Part shown: positions 34,172-46,100 of the stretch, in pieces
Position numbering within the stretch: the stretch's first letter is position 1
Layout of the letters: each line of letters opens with the position of its first letter
Assembly (NCBI GenBank): GCA_963675135.1
Contig: OY776129.1
Coordinates: 65,133,028 to 65,197,027 of the forward strand
DNA length: 64,000 nt
Direction: 5' to 3'
Origin: Galeopsis tetrahit
Taxonomy: Eukaryota; Streptophyta; Magnoliopsida; Lamiales; Lamiaceae
The notes under the pieces: model-generated
Databases searched by the model: none
Told to the model about the DNA's origin: nothing
Seen by the model: only the letters and a program-made list of their open reading frames with translations
Program-made: the position numbers and the translations under genes

Positions 34172-36037
34172 ATGTCTAACCAAAAATTCTTCAATACTGT
34201 GAAACAAGTTTTCAGCTCAAATTCTGCTTCAAGATCTAATGAACAAACTGCAAACTTGATTGCAAAAGCCCTAATTAATTCCACCTCTAAACCTCTCCAT
34301 ATTTCACCATCTCTCATTTCGAATCTTAATCCCTGCATAACGCGTCTTGTTCTCACCAACCCTCAAGTTCCCACCTCTGCTTGCTTGAATTTCTTCAAGT
34401 TTTTGCGAACGAACCAAGCTATTGTTCCTCAAAAACCCGATCTCGAATCCCACGCAACGATTGTTTTGCGGCTATTTGGTGTCAGAAGATTTGCGGAGGC
34501 CAGGAGTATTTTGAATGCCGCTGTTGCCGATGGGATTCTTCGGTGCCCACTTCCAGAATTGGCTTCAATTGTGGGTGAAAATTGTGTGGAACCTGAAATA
34601 AGGACCAAGTTTTTTGATATGTTATTCAGGGTTTATGCTGATTGTGGAAAGTTTGATGAGGGTTTGGAAGTTTTTGAGTATATGGTGAATAATGGGTTTG
34701 TGATTGATGAGCGCTCTTGTATGGTTTACTTGATTGCCTTCAGGAATTGCAACAATTTTGAGTCATTGTATGAATTCTTTCAAAAGATGGTGGATAGCAA
34801 TGTGGTGATCACAGTTTATGCTATGACGCTGGTAATTAATGAAATGTGCAAGAGAAAGGAGGTTAAGAAAGCACAAAAGATGATGAACAGTTTGGTTAAC
34901 AAAGGGGTAAAACCAAATGTGAAGAGTTTCAACACTTTGATCGACGGTTACTTAAAGAAATCAGATAGCAAAGGAGTGGAAGAAATACTTGTTTCCATGG
35001 AGAGAGCAGGGGTGGAGTTCAATGTGGTAACTTATTCTCTTGTGATACAATGGCGTGCTAGGTTTTTCAAGATTGAAGATGCAGTGAAGGTGTTCGACGA
35101 AATGACTGAGAAGGGTGTAGCAGCAGATATTCATGTGTACACTTCAATGATTAGTTTATACAGCAAATTAGGCGATGTTAAAAGTGCATTTGCTTTATTC
35201 GATGAGTTAGTAAAGCAGGGTCTTGAACCAAACGTGCATACGTATGGTTCCTTGATACACGGCGTGTGCAAAACGGGGAACATGAACGCAGCAACCGTAG
35301 TGCTGGAGGAGATGCAGACGAAAGGAATAGACTTGAATCGCGTGATTTTCAACACTCTGATGGATGGTTACTGTAAGCAAGGCATGATTGATGAAGCTTG
35401 GAGATTGCAAGGTATTATGGAGAAGAAAGGACTCAAACCTGATGCCCATGTGTACAACATGATTGCTAGTGGTTTGTGCAAGCTAAAACGCCATGAGGAA
35501 GCAAAGAAGTTGCTATTCACTATGGTAGAAGAGGGTTTGGCGCTAAACACGTTTTTATACACTACACTTATTGATATATACAGCAAGGAAGGCAATCTGA
35601 TAGAAGCTACAAATTTGCTGCATGAAATGGAGAAAAAAGGAGAGAAGCCAACAATTGTGACATACAATGCTTTGATCAATGGATGTTGTAAAAAGGGGGA
35701 GATTAAGAAAGCACATGAGCTAAGAAAGAGAATGGAAGCTAATGGGCTGATGGCAGATACGTATACGTACACGTCCCTTGTGCACGGGGAATGTATAGCT
35801 GGAAAGATAGACGAGGGTCTGAGGCTCTTTAAAGAGATGCCAACGAAGAATATAGTCCCGAATTTGGTAACTTATACGCCACTAATATCAAGGTTGTCGA
35901 AAGAGGGAAGATCGGAAGAAGCCTTCGAGCTGTATGGTGAGATGAAAGAGGCAGGTATCACACCTGATGACTCCGTATACTCTTCTCTAGTGGGAAGCCT
36001 TCATGGCACTAAAACTGAGTCAGAAATTGAACATTAA
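34172..36037 (+). CDS. P-class pentatricopeptide repeat protein
   Basis: This intronless gene encodes 621 residues. The start at 34172 (MSNQKFFNTVKQVF) is the first ATG in the frame; the frame is open further upstream but without an ATG. From about residue 140 to the end there are 13 tandem 35-residue PPR motifs plus a partial one (for example VKSFNTLIDGYLKK, IVTYNALINGCCKKGEIKKA, LVTYTPLISRLSKEGRSEEA). No E, DYW or SMR domain follows, so it is P-class. Such proteins bind organelle RNA sequence-specifically and act in RNA stability, splicing or translation. The Ser/Asn/Lys-rich, acid-poor N-terminus fits an organelle transit peptide, probably mitochondrial or plastid. The RNA target cannot be read reliably here. 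It lies tail to tail with SIG6. Confidence 0.93.
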   Translation: MSNQKFFNTVKQVFSSNSASRSNEQTANLIAKALINSTSKPLHISPSLISNLNPCITRLVLTNPQVPTSACLNFFKFLRTNQAIVPQKPDLESHATIVLRLFGVRRFAEARSILNAAVADGILRCPLPELASIVGENCVEPEIRTKFFDMLFRVYADCGKFDEGLEVFEYMVNNGFVIDERSCMVYLIAFRNCNNFESLYEFFQKMVDSNVVITVYAMTLVINEMCKRKEVKKAQKMMNSLVNKGVKPNVKSFNTLIDGYLKKSDSKGVEEILVSMERAGVEFNVVTYSLVIQWRARFFKIEDAVKVFDEMTEKGVAADIHVYTSMISLYSKLGDVKSAFALFDELVKQGLEPNVHTYGSLIHGVCKTGNMNAATVVLEEMQTKGIDLNRVIFNTLMDGYCKQGMIDEAWRLQGIMEKKGLKPDAHVYNMIASGLCKLKRHEEAKKLLFTMVEEGLALNTFLYTTLIDIYSKEGNLIEATNLLHEMEKKGEKPTIVTYNALINGCCKKGEIKKAHELRKRMEANGLMADTYTYTSLVHGECIAGKIDEGLRLFKEMPTKNIVPNLVTYTPLISRLSKEGRSEEAFELYGEMKEAGITPDDSVYSSLVGSLHGTKTESEIEH

Positions 36038-36554
36038 GTATGAGAAACAAGTTCAGCTTATCACTAACTACAGTGCTTATCAGTTAGCATCAATTTTAAG
36101 TCATTCTTTTTGCTATTTCGGATGTACTGTGGTGTGGAGTGTATTACAATATCCCCTGAACAAAATATTGTAATTTTGAAAGTTAATGAAATTCAATTTG
36201 AAAAAGTGGGAACGTCTCCAAAATGAGCAAATTAATGGGATTAAATAAAAACCTTTGGCCTACAATCTCAAATGCAAGCTTTAGTATCATGAGCCTCAAT
36301 CACATTGCTCTTGAGAGAGAGAATAACTTGCAAGAATACCAAGAACAATATGGTCAGAGAAAGCAAAGATTTAGGAAAAGCATTTTCTAATCTTGGAAGC
36401 AAAAATTGAAGTTGTAATAGTTGACATTCAATTGAACAAAATAAAATGGTGGGGAAAAGTTAAAAAGGCCAGTTATATGTACATTTCCAATAGTGACATT
36501 TTCTTGGATCAGGGCCATCACATTATGAACAGAATTAATACACACACAACCTAA
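36038..36554. other. Intergenic region between convergent PPR and SIG6 genes
   Basis: These 517 bp should hold both 3' untranslated regions. Nothing else was recognised. Confidence 0.5.
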
Positions 36555-39500
36555 TTAAATGAGCATGTCTGCATAAGCTGCTAGCCCTTGGCTGTCTAGA
36601 CTCTGTCTCAGCTTGTATAATGCTCGACTTTCCAGTTGTCTAACTCTCTCCTTTGATAACCCAAAACCAGCACCAATTTCCGACAGAGATTTATTACTCC
36701 CATCTTCGATCCCAAATCTCTGTCGAATTATTTTCCTCTCCCTAGGATTCAGAACGCTCAAGAGATTACGGACATGTTGTCTCATCAGCTGTTTCGATAC
36801 ACCCACATCTGGGGCTTCAACTGCAGGATCAGCAGTGATCTCCTGCAGAAATCAACATCATATAGAGTTCATCAAAATGTTCTCCATCAAAAGTTTATTC
36901 TGTGGACAGTAAATATATATTCTGTAATCTTTCACGAGGAAAGGTGAATTTTGCATCAGTTTACTTGAACAAATGCTTTCCAGAAATATTTACATTAAAT
37001 ACATCATTTACCATATTACAAATGAATTTCCAACAGAAGCTTCAATAGGTGTGGAAAAAATTAGTAACAACAATTACCAGAAATGTAGTATCTTGTTCCA
37101 TAAACACAGGCTTTTGCAAGGAAAGTGGCATTCTAGCAGTAAATAGCAATTTCTCCAGTCTTTCAACAGTTAGTCCAGCACATGATGCTATATCCTCTTT
37201 CGTTGGGAGATGATTACCCTGTTGGATGCATGTTTTCTTTGCCTCATAGACCTTCCCGAGGAGGGCATAAACATTCTCCTGAAATATCAAACAAATTTGG
37301 ATGAACTTTTCAACATTCTCTTTTATAGAAAAGAAAAAATATGTATTTTTGCCAAAACAAGGCAATGGGTCAAACAGAATATTGCAAATTTGTGTAAGAG
37401 GGTGTTACTGGTAAGCGAATCGTCCTAGAATGCTGAAATAGTGCTTTCCTAATTCCTTGTCTTATCCACCAGTACGCATAAGTAGCAAATCTGCAACCCT
37501 TTAGGGGCTTAAATTTCTCTACACTCTTCATTAGACCCATGCTTCCCTCCTACAACAAAGTAAAAGGATCCATACATCATTAATAACTTGTAAACTTTTG
37601 CACAACGAATAGGAAATTACATACAAGAATCCAATTAATTTAGTGAAGAATCAAATTCACAACTTTAATTCACCTGCAAGAGATCCTGAAGGTTTAGACC
37701 ACGCCCTTGGTACTGCTTAGCAATGTGAACCACCATACGAAAATTGGCATAAATCAACCTATCTCGACTGGTGTTCCCAGAGTGAACGTGTGACTTTAAG
37801 GATTGACAACTAATCCCAACTGCTGCAGCCCACTCAACTAGAGTAGGTTCACGAGAAAACTGAGCATGGAGTCGATCTTTCACTTCTTGTAGTTTCATCA
37901 ACTCCTATACAAAATAAGTTGCTTACAGATTAGTATAATCATATAATGAGCTTCACAAATATTAAAGGGTAAACTCAAAACCTGTATCTTTATTAGTAAG
38001 TCTGCCTCTTCTTTTGCTGTTAAGAGTTGTGTTGTTTCTGGGCCCCATAAGAAGAGTCTAAGAGGATCATTAGGATCATATCCTTCACTGAATTTCCTGT
38101 GTGCTTCTCGTTTCCTATTGTGGTTAGTCTCCTGAACCTCAACTTGTGACTTGGGCACCTTCCTCCTCTTAGATTGCCTCTCCAGAAGACGTGTAGACCT
38201 CACAGTTCTTCGAACAGGATCACTGGCTAAATCTCTAGGAAGCCAACTGGAAGAAAGTTAAATATAACTTTGTATAGAGATTTTTATTTATTTTTTATAT
38301 ATAAGGGAAAAAAGATGAAGATGCAGACCTTATAATAGAGTCAACAGGAGCTCCAAAAAGTTTGGCATCATTAGCAATTGAGATAGCCTCTTCGCATGCT
38401 GAAAAAGCTTCTCTGGCAAGTGCAACAACATGGTCTGCTTCTACAACAGCTAAATTTTCACATTTACTTGAAATGGACTTTGTTGTTGTAGGGAAGGACT
38501 GTCCTTTTCTCTGAAGGGATGGCCATCTTATTTAACAAAATAAAACTAATCAAGACGACATGACAAATATCATAAGATGAAGATGCAAAATTTCACGAAA
38601 AATAACATTTCAGGTATATCAGATAGTTTGATAACTCTTACAAATACCATAATTCTGGCTTGCGTAGCACCTGAAGCTGAATGGCATTTACATATTCATC
38701 AAGATCATCATTGTTACTCCCTTCATGAGATGAAGATGCAGGTGCCAACTGGCTATCCAATATTTTCTTTAAACAGAAAAGGACAAAAGAAAAAATCAAC
38801 ACAAAGCAGCAATAATTTCCACATGATTAAGTCGGTGTAATGGAATATCTCACTGACAACACAAACGACATCAAAACAAGCCCAATGCAGAAGATGGGAA
38901 GAGGTGGTCCTTAAGCCCCATTACAAGGCGTTGATTCTTAAATAAATAATTTGAAAGATCAAAATCTACTGTCACACAAATAGCTTTGCCAGTTGAAGAA
39001 TCTTACCTGAAGTGGGCTGTCCACCTTTAAAGACAGCAATGGCCTGCTCTCATTACGCTGGTCTTGAATAAGAACTGAAGAGGGAGGATGTGGAGCTAAA
39101 GAAGTAGTTGACAAAGGGGTAAGAGCTGGAATTACTTGTTCATGAAGCAGCAAAACTGCAAAAAATGTAGGTAGCAGCACAGAATTGATCTCATTAAGTT
39201 GGATGATAAAATTTGCTAATAAAACCAGCTAATCATAACATATGAAACAAACTGAATGACTGTATTTTCATATCCATGTTTGGGGGTGTGATTGTAAGAA
39301 CAAGTCCGACAGGATATAGTCAAACATAAAATTATACTCCGCTTGATAAACTTTCACCACTCTCTTAAGAAGCATATGGTGAAGCATTTTGCATTAAGTA
39401 ACTACGAACTAAGTTTTATAGTTCCATGTAGACATAATATATTAGGAATCATAGAAATCAAATGCATCTGTTTTTACTACCACAAAAAATTGATAAGAAC

Positions 39501-40365
39501 TTTGAGCAGCTACATATTTAAGAAAGCCACAGTTTCCATGTTGCAAGGATAGGTTCACCACTATAATGACTCATAAAAATGATGATCATACCTTATGTGT
39601 ATTCAACTTTCAGCAGTACATGCAGTATGCCACCAAAACTGTAATAGTACACAAGTATTGCATTTCTAGACTTTGAAACTCTACAAATATATTTTGGCAG
39701 GATCTTCACTCAATTCAATTTAGGAACACGTCGACGTTGGATTCAGAAGTTTGAATTTTTTTCTTTTAAAGTAACACGAAACCAGCAGATTACCAATCAC
39801 TCAAAGTACAACCAAACATTACGATAATGAACTATTACAAAACCATCATCAATTCATTTTCATTCATGCCCTTTATAACCATAACTCGGATTATATGTTA
39901 TTTCTTAGTCATATTGCTCAATTGACGTACTACACTACAATTCGCAAACTAAACTAATAAAACCCGTTGAAGATTTTAATTTATTCTTTCTTGAAACATT
40001 CAAGCCAAACGAATTGAAAATCATCCCAAAGTTCAACATTACAGACTCAGATCTTCCTAAAAGTAATTCGGAAATGAAAATGTGTCTTTTAATTCAGTAA
40101 AAGCAACTCGGATATTAAAATAGCTAGGGTGAGAGAATCAGTGCAATTTGATGGAAATTCAACAGCGATTCTTATAAAAACTGATGGAATCCCATTTGCT
40201 TCCTTCATTCAGTTCCACACAGAACACAAACACATTTGATAATTCAGTACATAAATAAGCATTTAAGTTAAAAACACCTGAAGTAGAAGGTGAAGAGCGA
40301 TTTCTGAGATGGGTTCTCCGAGAAAATTGTAGTGGAGCAGAAACCAAGCTCCTTCCTGCCTCCAT
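36555..40365 (-). CDS. SIG6: Plastid RNA polymerase sigma factor SIG6, 9 exons
   Basis: Exons: 40365-40278, 39155-39007, 38766-38671, 38510-38329, 38246-37982, 37904-37674, 37549-37409, 37278-37078, 36842-36555. All are GT-AG, phases agree, and the product is 546 residues. The N-terminus (MEAGRSLVSAPLQFSRRTHL) is a Ser/Arg-rich chloroplast transit peptide. Region 1.2 is at about 230-260 (DPLRLFLWGPETTQLLTAKE), region 2 at about 310-384 (RMVVHIAKQYQGRGLNLQDL, RFATYAYWWIRQ), region 3 at about 385-451, and region 4 with the helix-turn-helix at about 480-546 (SLSEIGAGFGLSKERVRQLE). The FLWGPETxQLLTAKEEA signature and YADxL C-terminus match SIG6 among the plant sigma factors. SIG6 directs the plastid-encoded polymerase to promoters of photosynthesis genes and tRNAs early in seedling greening. 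Confidence 0.93.
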
Positions 40366-40756
40366 ATACTTCGTTAGCTTCGATTTTCTTTTCCCTTAAA
40401 TGCATGTAGTTTAGTTCTTTGTTAAAATGTAGATGAGAAATACTCCAGAAAATTTGCAGGCTGAGTGAAGATAACCCATCGTTACTTCAAATGGATGAGG
40501 TTTTTCCAGATTTTTATCATAAGTACTAGATTGCCCCCGTAAAACTGCAATATTACAATTATATCCCATATATTAAGTCTAGAGAAATAAATGTAATGTG
40601 AAATTATGGTCCAACCAAATTAAATGGGCTTCATTCTTATAAGCCCAACTTACTTTTTAGGGCTAAGAAGTAGAGTTTTTTTTTTTTTTTTTAAATTGTA
40701 AGAGTTCGGTTATCTGCGGTAAATACACCTCCAAAAAAAATTATTATTTTACTCAA
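40366..40756. other. SIG6 upstream region
   Basis: This is the probable 5' untranslated region and promoter of SIG6, reading leftward. It includes a run of T at about 40677-40693. No defined motif can be supported. Confidence 0.4.
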
Positions 40757-40905
40757 TGGATGAGAAATGTGTTACGGAGTATTTTTCAATTGATTTTGGA
40801 CGAAAAGTGTGTGGTGGAAGTGGAAATTTAGGAAAAATAACATATTTTTCGATCACACCACATTTTCGCTCAAAATCAATTGAAAAAACATCACATTTTC
40901 GGCCA
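40757..40905. repeat. Imperfect palindrome (foldback MITE-like)
   Basis: TTTTTCAATTGATTTTGGAC (about 40782) is mirrored by CTCAAAATCAATTGAAAAAA (about 40869). The pairing continues inward (GAAAAGTGTGTGGT with ACCACATTTTCG) and outward (GAGAAATGTG with CACATTTTCGGCC). The arms are about 60 bp with a short spacer. It is too short to code and may be a foldback element. Confidence 0.65.
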
Positions 40906-41420
40906 AATACCTATTACAAAATTTTGAAAGCTAGATTTTGAAAAATCACAAGAAAAGAAAGCAATATTTGAATGCTAGAAAGAAATAAAAACACACATTT
41001 GTGAAAAAGGAACAACGGGATCTCTTCTTTGGTGGAGTCCTGGTCGATTAAGATTAAAAGATGGGCAAGTTGGTGTCTAGCACAAAAGGCAACCTGTAAG
41101 AATTTGTTGGTACATCCAATGGAAAATAATAAAAAATAATGTTAGGAGATACAAATTGTCACTGAGAAAGACCATTGTGCCCTTAAAAAAAATCACACAT
41201 ACTATCTTCTTTCATACTCTTTCTACTCAGTTATTTTATTAAAAAAATTATATTCAGATTTCTTATTTTTTTTATTCAACCAAATTTTTTATTCAAACAT
41301 TTTAATTCCAATTTTACATGAATTTTAAATTCAAAATTTTACATATTTCAGACTTTTTTTTTTTGTTTTTCAAATTATATTTTATTCTTTTTTACTCAAT
41401 GGATAGAGGCTTCAATCACA
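40906..41420. other. AT-rich intergenic DNA
   Basis: No gene or element was recognised. Runs of T lie at about 41352-41363. Confidence 0.5.
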
Positions 41421-41694
41421 ACAGCCAAGTAAATAAAGATGTTAAAACAGAGTTGTTTACCAAACAACATATAACAACAATCAGTTTTTACCAAAGTGAC
41501 GAACACACACAAAAATAACTTAAAAAAATGAAGATAGAAAAACAAGGGCCCTATAAACAGCACACAAAGAAGAAAAAAAAACTATACAAATAACTAAAAA
41601 CCCTTCACAGCCAAGTAAATAAAGATGTTAAACAGAGTTGTTTACCAAACAACATATATCAACAATCAGTTTTTACCAAAGTGACAAACACACA
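41421..41694. repeat. 186-bp tandem duplication split by the Sirevirus insertion
   Basis: The unit beginning ACAGCCAAGTAAATAAAGAT at 41421 recurs at 41607, 186 bp later. The second copy runs to 41694, is cut by the retrotransposon, and resumes after the target duplication at 54766 (CAAAAATAACTTTAAAAAAA) to about 54863. The duplication therefore predates the insertion. Confidence 0.9.
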
Positions 41695-42971
41695 TGTTGG
41701 TCCCAAGTTGAGTTGATATCGAGTAAGCTAGTGAAAATGTCTAGAGGGGGTGAATAGACTTTTCAAAAATCTTTCGATATATCAGAATACGTAATGCGGA
41801 AATGATCAAAGTAACAATGAGCCCAATTCAAGATTATACTCAACTTATTATCGAGAACTCTGTTCTATACTCAACTAGTCAAGTCCAGTTAAGTAATTAA
41901 ACAGTTAAGCAATTAAAACAACTTAAAACAGTAAATCAACACACAAAGATTTATAGTGGTTCGACAACTTGTCTACGTCCACTCTCACAATCCCAGTTGT
42001 GATATTTTCCACTAAACTCTTCAACACGAGTACAAAGTGTAGTTCCTGTCTTTTAAGTCCCAAGAAGAAGACTTAGATCTTCAACAGAAATATCACCAGA
42101 TATATCTACGATCTAACTAGAAATTTAACAAGTATCTAGCAACTTGATAAAACAACAAAATAAAACTTCTCTATCTTCAGTAGCAGCCTTCTGAATATGA
42201 CTTCGTCTTCTGGCTTCTTTCTGAATCTTCAATGCACTCTGAGAGTAATCTTCAGTATGTAGCTTTAATATGCTTCAGTATCAAGTTTCAGTATGCGTAG
42301 TTGCAGTAACAGTAGTCTTCAAATGATCACCATCATGAAGTATTTGTAAACATCAAGAACTTAGTTAGTTGTAACCAACTTTTCTTGATAACTACCTTCA
42401 ACTGAATCTTCTTATCAATCCACGTGTTTCTGTTACGAATTAGTTATTTCATAACTAACTTCTTTAATCCTTATCTTTATATGCGCTTTTGTAACTAACT
42501 TCATGTTGACTTGTCTTGTGTAGTCTAGTATGTACTGGTCTTGTAGTCCATCTGTCTTGAGTAGTAGACTGGTCTTCTCTTCTTGTGCAGTAGACTCTAA
42601 TAGAACTAATCTAGTCCTAACAAGACTATTACATTACATTAAGCTTTTATAATACAAGCTTAGTCAACTTATGAACTATACAACAAATCTATCTATTACA
42701 TAGAAAATATCATGAGCTCTATACAACAATTATAGCTCAATAACAAACTAAGAAGAACACATATATGAAGTACTTATAAAACGTACTTATCTTTTAAATA
42801 TAAACAACACTTATCTTTTATGTGAACTTCTACTGATCTGTTCAAGATGACTTCAACTTAACTAGACTAGATTAGTCAACACTTAGAAAATATTCAAACC
42901 ACTTTTGGCTTATCAAAACTTCATCTTATCTTTTCATCATTTAGGACTTGTCTAGGATTCATATCCCAACA
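41695..42971 (-). repeat. LTR (3' LTR of the Sirevirus-like element)
   Basis: 1277 bp with TGTTGG/CCAACA ends. It differs from 53483-54760 by a missing G near 41750 and T versus C in CTTCAACTTAACTAGAC (about 42857). It is rich in AGTAGACT, CTAGTCTAG and CTTCAGTA words. Confidence 0.97.
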
Positions 42972-42972
42972 A

Positions 42973-42986
42973 TTTCCCCCTTTTTG
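42973..42986 (-). promoter_or_regulatory. Main polypurine tract of the Sirevirus-like element
   Basis: On the minus strand TCATCAAAAAGGGGGAAAT lies one base from the 3' LTR. The CAAAAAGGGGG core is characteristic of Sireviruses. Related tracts occur upstream at about 43937-43950, 47066-47078 and 47262-47276. Confidence 0.85.
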
Positions 42987-43139
42987 ATGAAGCCAAAACT
43001 ACTTGAATCTTTTCTCATAAGTAGACTAGTTAAGTAGTTATCTTGTCTATTAACATCAAATAGTACTTAATTTTTTCATTCATTCAACAAAAGATCAGTA
43101 GATTACAATTACTTAATCAAAAGAAATATAAACACAAAT

Positions 43140-46100
43140 CTAGTCTGAAAGAGTACCTCCTTCTACGTTAGGAACGCAGAAAGCATCTAGTAGTCTTCTG
43201 TGGATCAGCCTAGTTTGTTCTTCATCATCAATCTTCTCTTTGTCAAGTAGCTCTTCTTCAAACTTTTTGATTTTGATTATATCAACCCTTCTTCCAGAGC
43301 TAGTCATAGGACATTTCCATTCAGGAAATCCAGGAACCAAAATGTTGAAATTAGCACCAGCAGAAATCCTTAAGATTAAGTGCCACAACATTCTGTGTTG
43401 TCCTTCCATAAACCTGTCAAATAATGAATACAATTCATCTTGACTTTCAGTATCTCCATACTTGCGTATGATCCAATGATCAAGTTCCCATTGATTCTTC
43501 ACTTCATTCCATTCAGCTCTATGTTCATTATCTATGAAGTAATCAATAAACTTGTCTTCCATTTGATCTTCATTCACCTTCAGCTTTTGCAATCTTTCAA
43601 TATGTTTTTCAATTTTCTTCTTGCTAGCATAGTGAGCTTCTTCTTTTGAAATTGCAAACTTTCGTTTCTTCTCAACAATCTCAGTAGACTCATCTTCAAT
43701 AGCTAACTTCCGTTTGACTTGTCTAGTCTGAATCTCAGCTTCTGGAGATGCAACACCTTTGCCTTTCTCCAGCTTTTTCAACTCAGCTGCTCTAAGCTCT
43801 TCAAGTTCAGCTTTCTTGACTAGCTTGCCTCTCTTAGGCCTTCTAAGCTCTTCAATAGCAGTTGCAGCAGCTTTCACATCAGATTCAGTAGACAGTTCAA
43901 TTTCACCAACTTTTTGAACTTTACTCGTCTCTTCCCCCTTTTTGGCTTCATCAGTAGCCTTGAGAGTGAATAGAGAAGTAAATCGAGTCATCTCTTCTAT
44001 CATAGCTTGCTTCATGGCTTCAGTAGCTAGCTCAATCTGCTTTTGCTGCGACTTCTCATGACTCATCTTGTCTAGTCGATCAGCAGTCAGCTCTAGCTTC
44101 CTCGAACTTGAGATTAACTCACCTTTGAAATGAGTAGCTGTCTGTCGTAGAAGAGTGTTTTGAGCAGTTAACTCATGAAGAACTGCTTGAGAACGCACCA
44201 ACTGATCTTGTGCTTCTCGTCTTTGGTCATCAGCAATAGTAATCTTCACTCTGTAGAGTCTCTCCATCTTGCTAGACTCCTCAGCTAATGATCGCGCAAA
44301 CGAAATAGATCTCTTTTCAGAAAAATCTACTTGTTTCTTCAGAAAATTCTCAACTTCTGCATACATCTCAGTTCGAAAGGTTGAGTCCATCTTGTTGACC
44401 TCACCAACAATTAACTCTCTTGAGCTGTCAACAAGTGTTTGGTTTTGCTCAACAAGTACATCTTTCACCTTCGATGCAAGAAACTCATCAATTGCAGAAT
44501 GAACTACTTCTTTCAAGTCGGTCTTCAACTCATCTAGATAGCCATCTGGAAATCCATGAGTAGACGACTGAACTTCAGCTTTTACATCCTTGTGAACAAG
44601 TTCATCTTCAGTAAACATTTCAGCATCCATGAATTCCTCATCTTCCACACCAAGTTCAAAAGACTCAGACTCTTCTGAACTCTCAGCATCTTCTAACTCC
44701 AAAGTTGGTTCATCAGTCTGTATACCAACTTCAGCAACCTCTGGTTTCGGCTCATCTTCCACCAGATCAGTCTGGGTTCCGATGTCAAATGTGAACTCAT
44801 CAACCAGAACACCATCAGGAATGCTCAACAGTCTCTTAACCAGATCAACTAGGGCTTTGCGTGGAAATAGTTCAGAGTGATCCTTAACTCCACTATTTTC
44901 CTTTTGTTCCATCTCCCAATCCATAAAATTGGAGATACCACCCATGCCTAGAATGACCTCGAACAGATCATCAGTTCCAGACTTCTTTAATGCGAACCAA
45001 GTGCAAATTCTGATCAGTTTCTCAAACTGTTCAGATGAGTAGTCGATGTCGACGGATGCGAGTTGCTTCTTCATATTCCGAATCATCTTCGAACGAATTC
45101 TCTTTTCTCTCAAGCACATCGGATAATAAACCAGGGATTCAAATCTGACTTCAGACGGGGTCTGAGTAGATGGGGTCTCTAACTCAGCTGTTGCAGTGGC
45201 AACTGTCGTCTTGTCTGAAGTAGACGGGTTGGAGGGTTCAACATTTTCTGTTGAGGGTAAGGGTAGAATTAGGTCTATGGTTTCTTGGGGCTCTGACGTG
45301 GCCAGGTTTGGTGTGACAACTGTCGGAGTATCAGTTGTATCCTTTTTGTGAGTGTTTTCGGGTACACTGGCTCGAAGCGGTAATGCCGCCAGTGCTTGTG
45401 AGGTTTGGGGAATAGGTCGTGGCCTAGATCGATGTGATCTAGCCTTGGTTGCGACGGGGAGAGAAAGAGGAAATGAAATAGACTGAGAAGAAGAACCAAC
45501 CTGAGGACTCAACTCGGCTGGTGAAGTAGGCGAATCGACTCTCACTAGTCGATAGACTTCGGCACCGGACTCTTCTTCCTTCTCTGAGTGAGTCTCCTCT
45601 GAATCATGTCCACTCGACTCAGCTTTCGCAGCTTCCTCCGAAACTTCATCATCTGACTCATCTCCAGAAGAACTAGATGAGTCAGCATACGGCATGGCCT
45701 CCGAGTCATCTACCAACACTTGTCTTGGTGCAGACGGCCTTCGAGCAACCTGTTTCCTCAAAGCTTCTGCCTTCAAATAGAACTTGAGCGGATGAAACGG
45801 CTTGCCTTTACTCCAATCAGACTTGTTCGGCAATAGCAGGGGTAGGAGAATACTTAGCTTGTTGCCATAACCAACAGTCTTTGACACCACCCAATTAGCC
45901 GTGTCCTGATTCACCATAACATTCCGTTCAAAATACATAATCCGATCAGCGATTAATTTGAACCAATTTCCGTTTGTGATTCCGTCATAGATTGCTGCCA
46001 TCACCCTAGTCTTCACTTGAGTGACCGAATCATGAGAACCAGTGGCACATAGTAGCATCTTGCTAGCTATGTCCAATAGTGTTCGATAAATTTCCAACAA

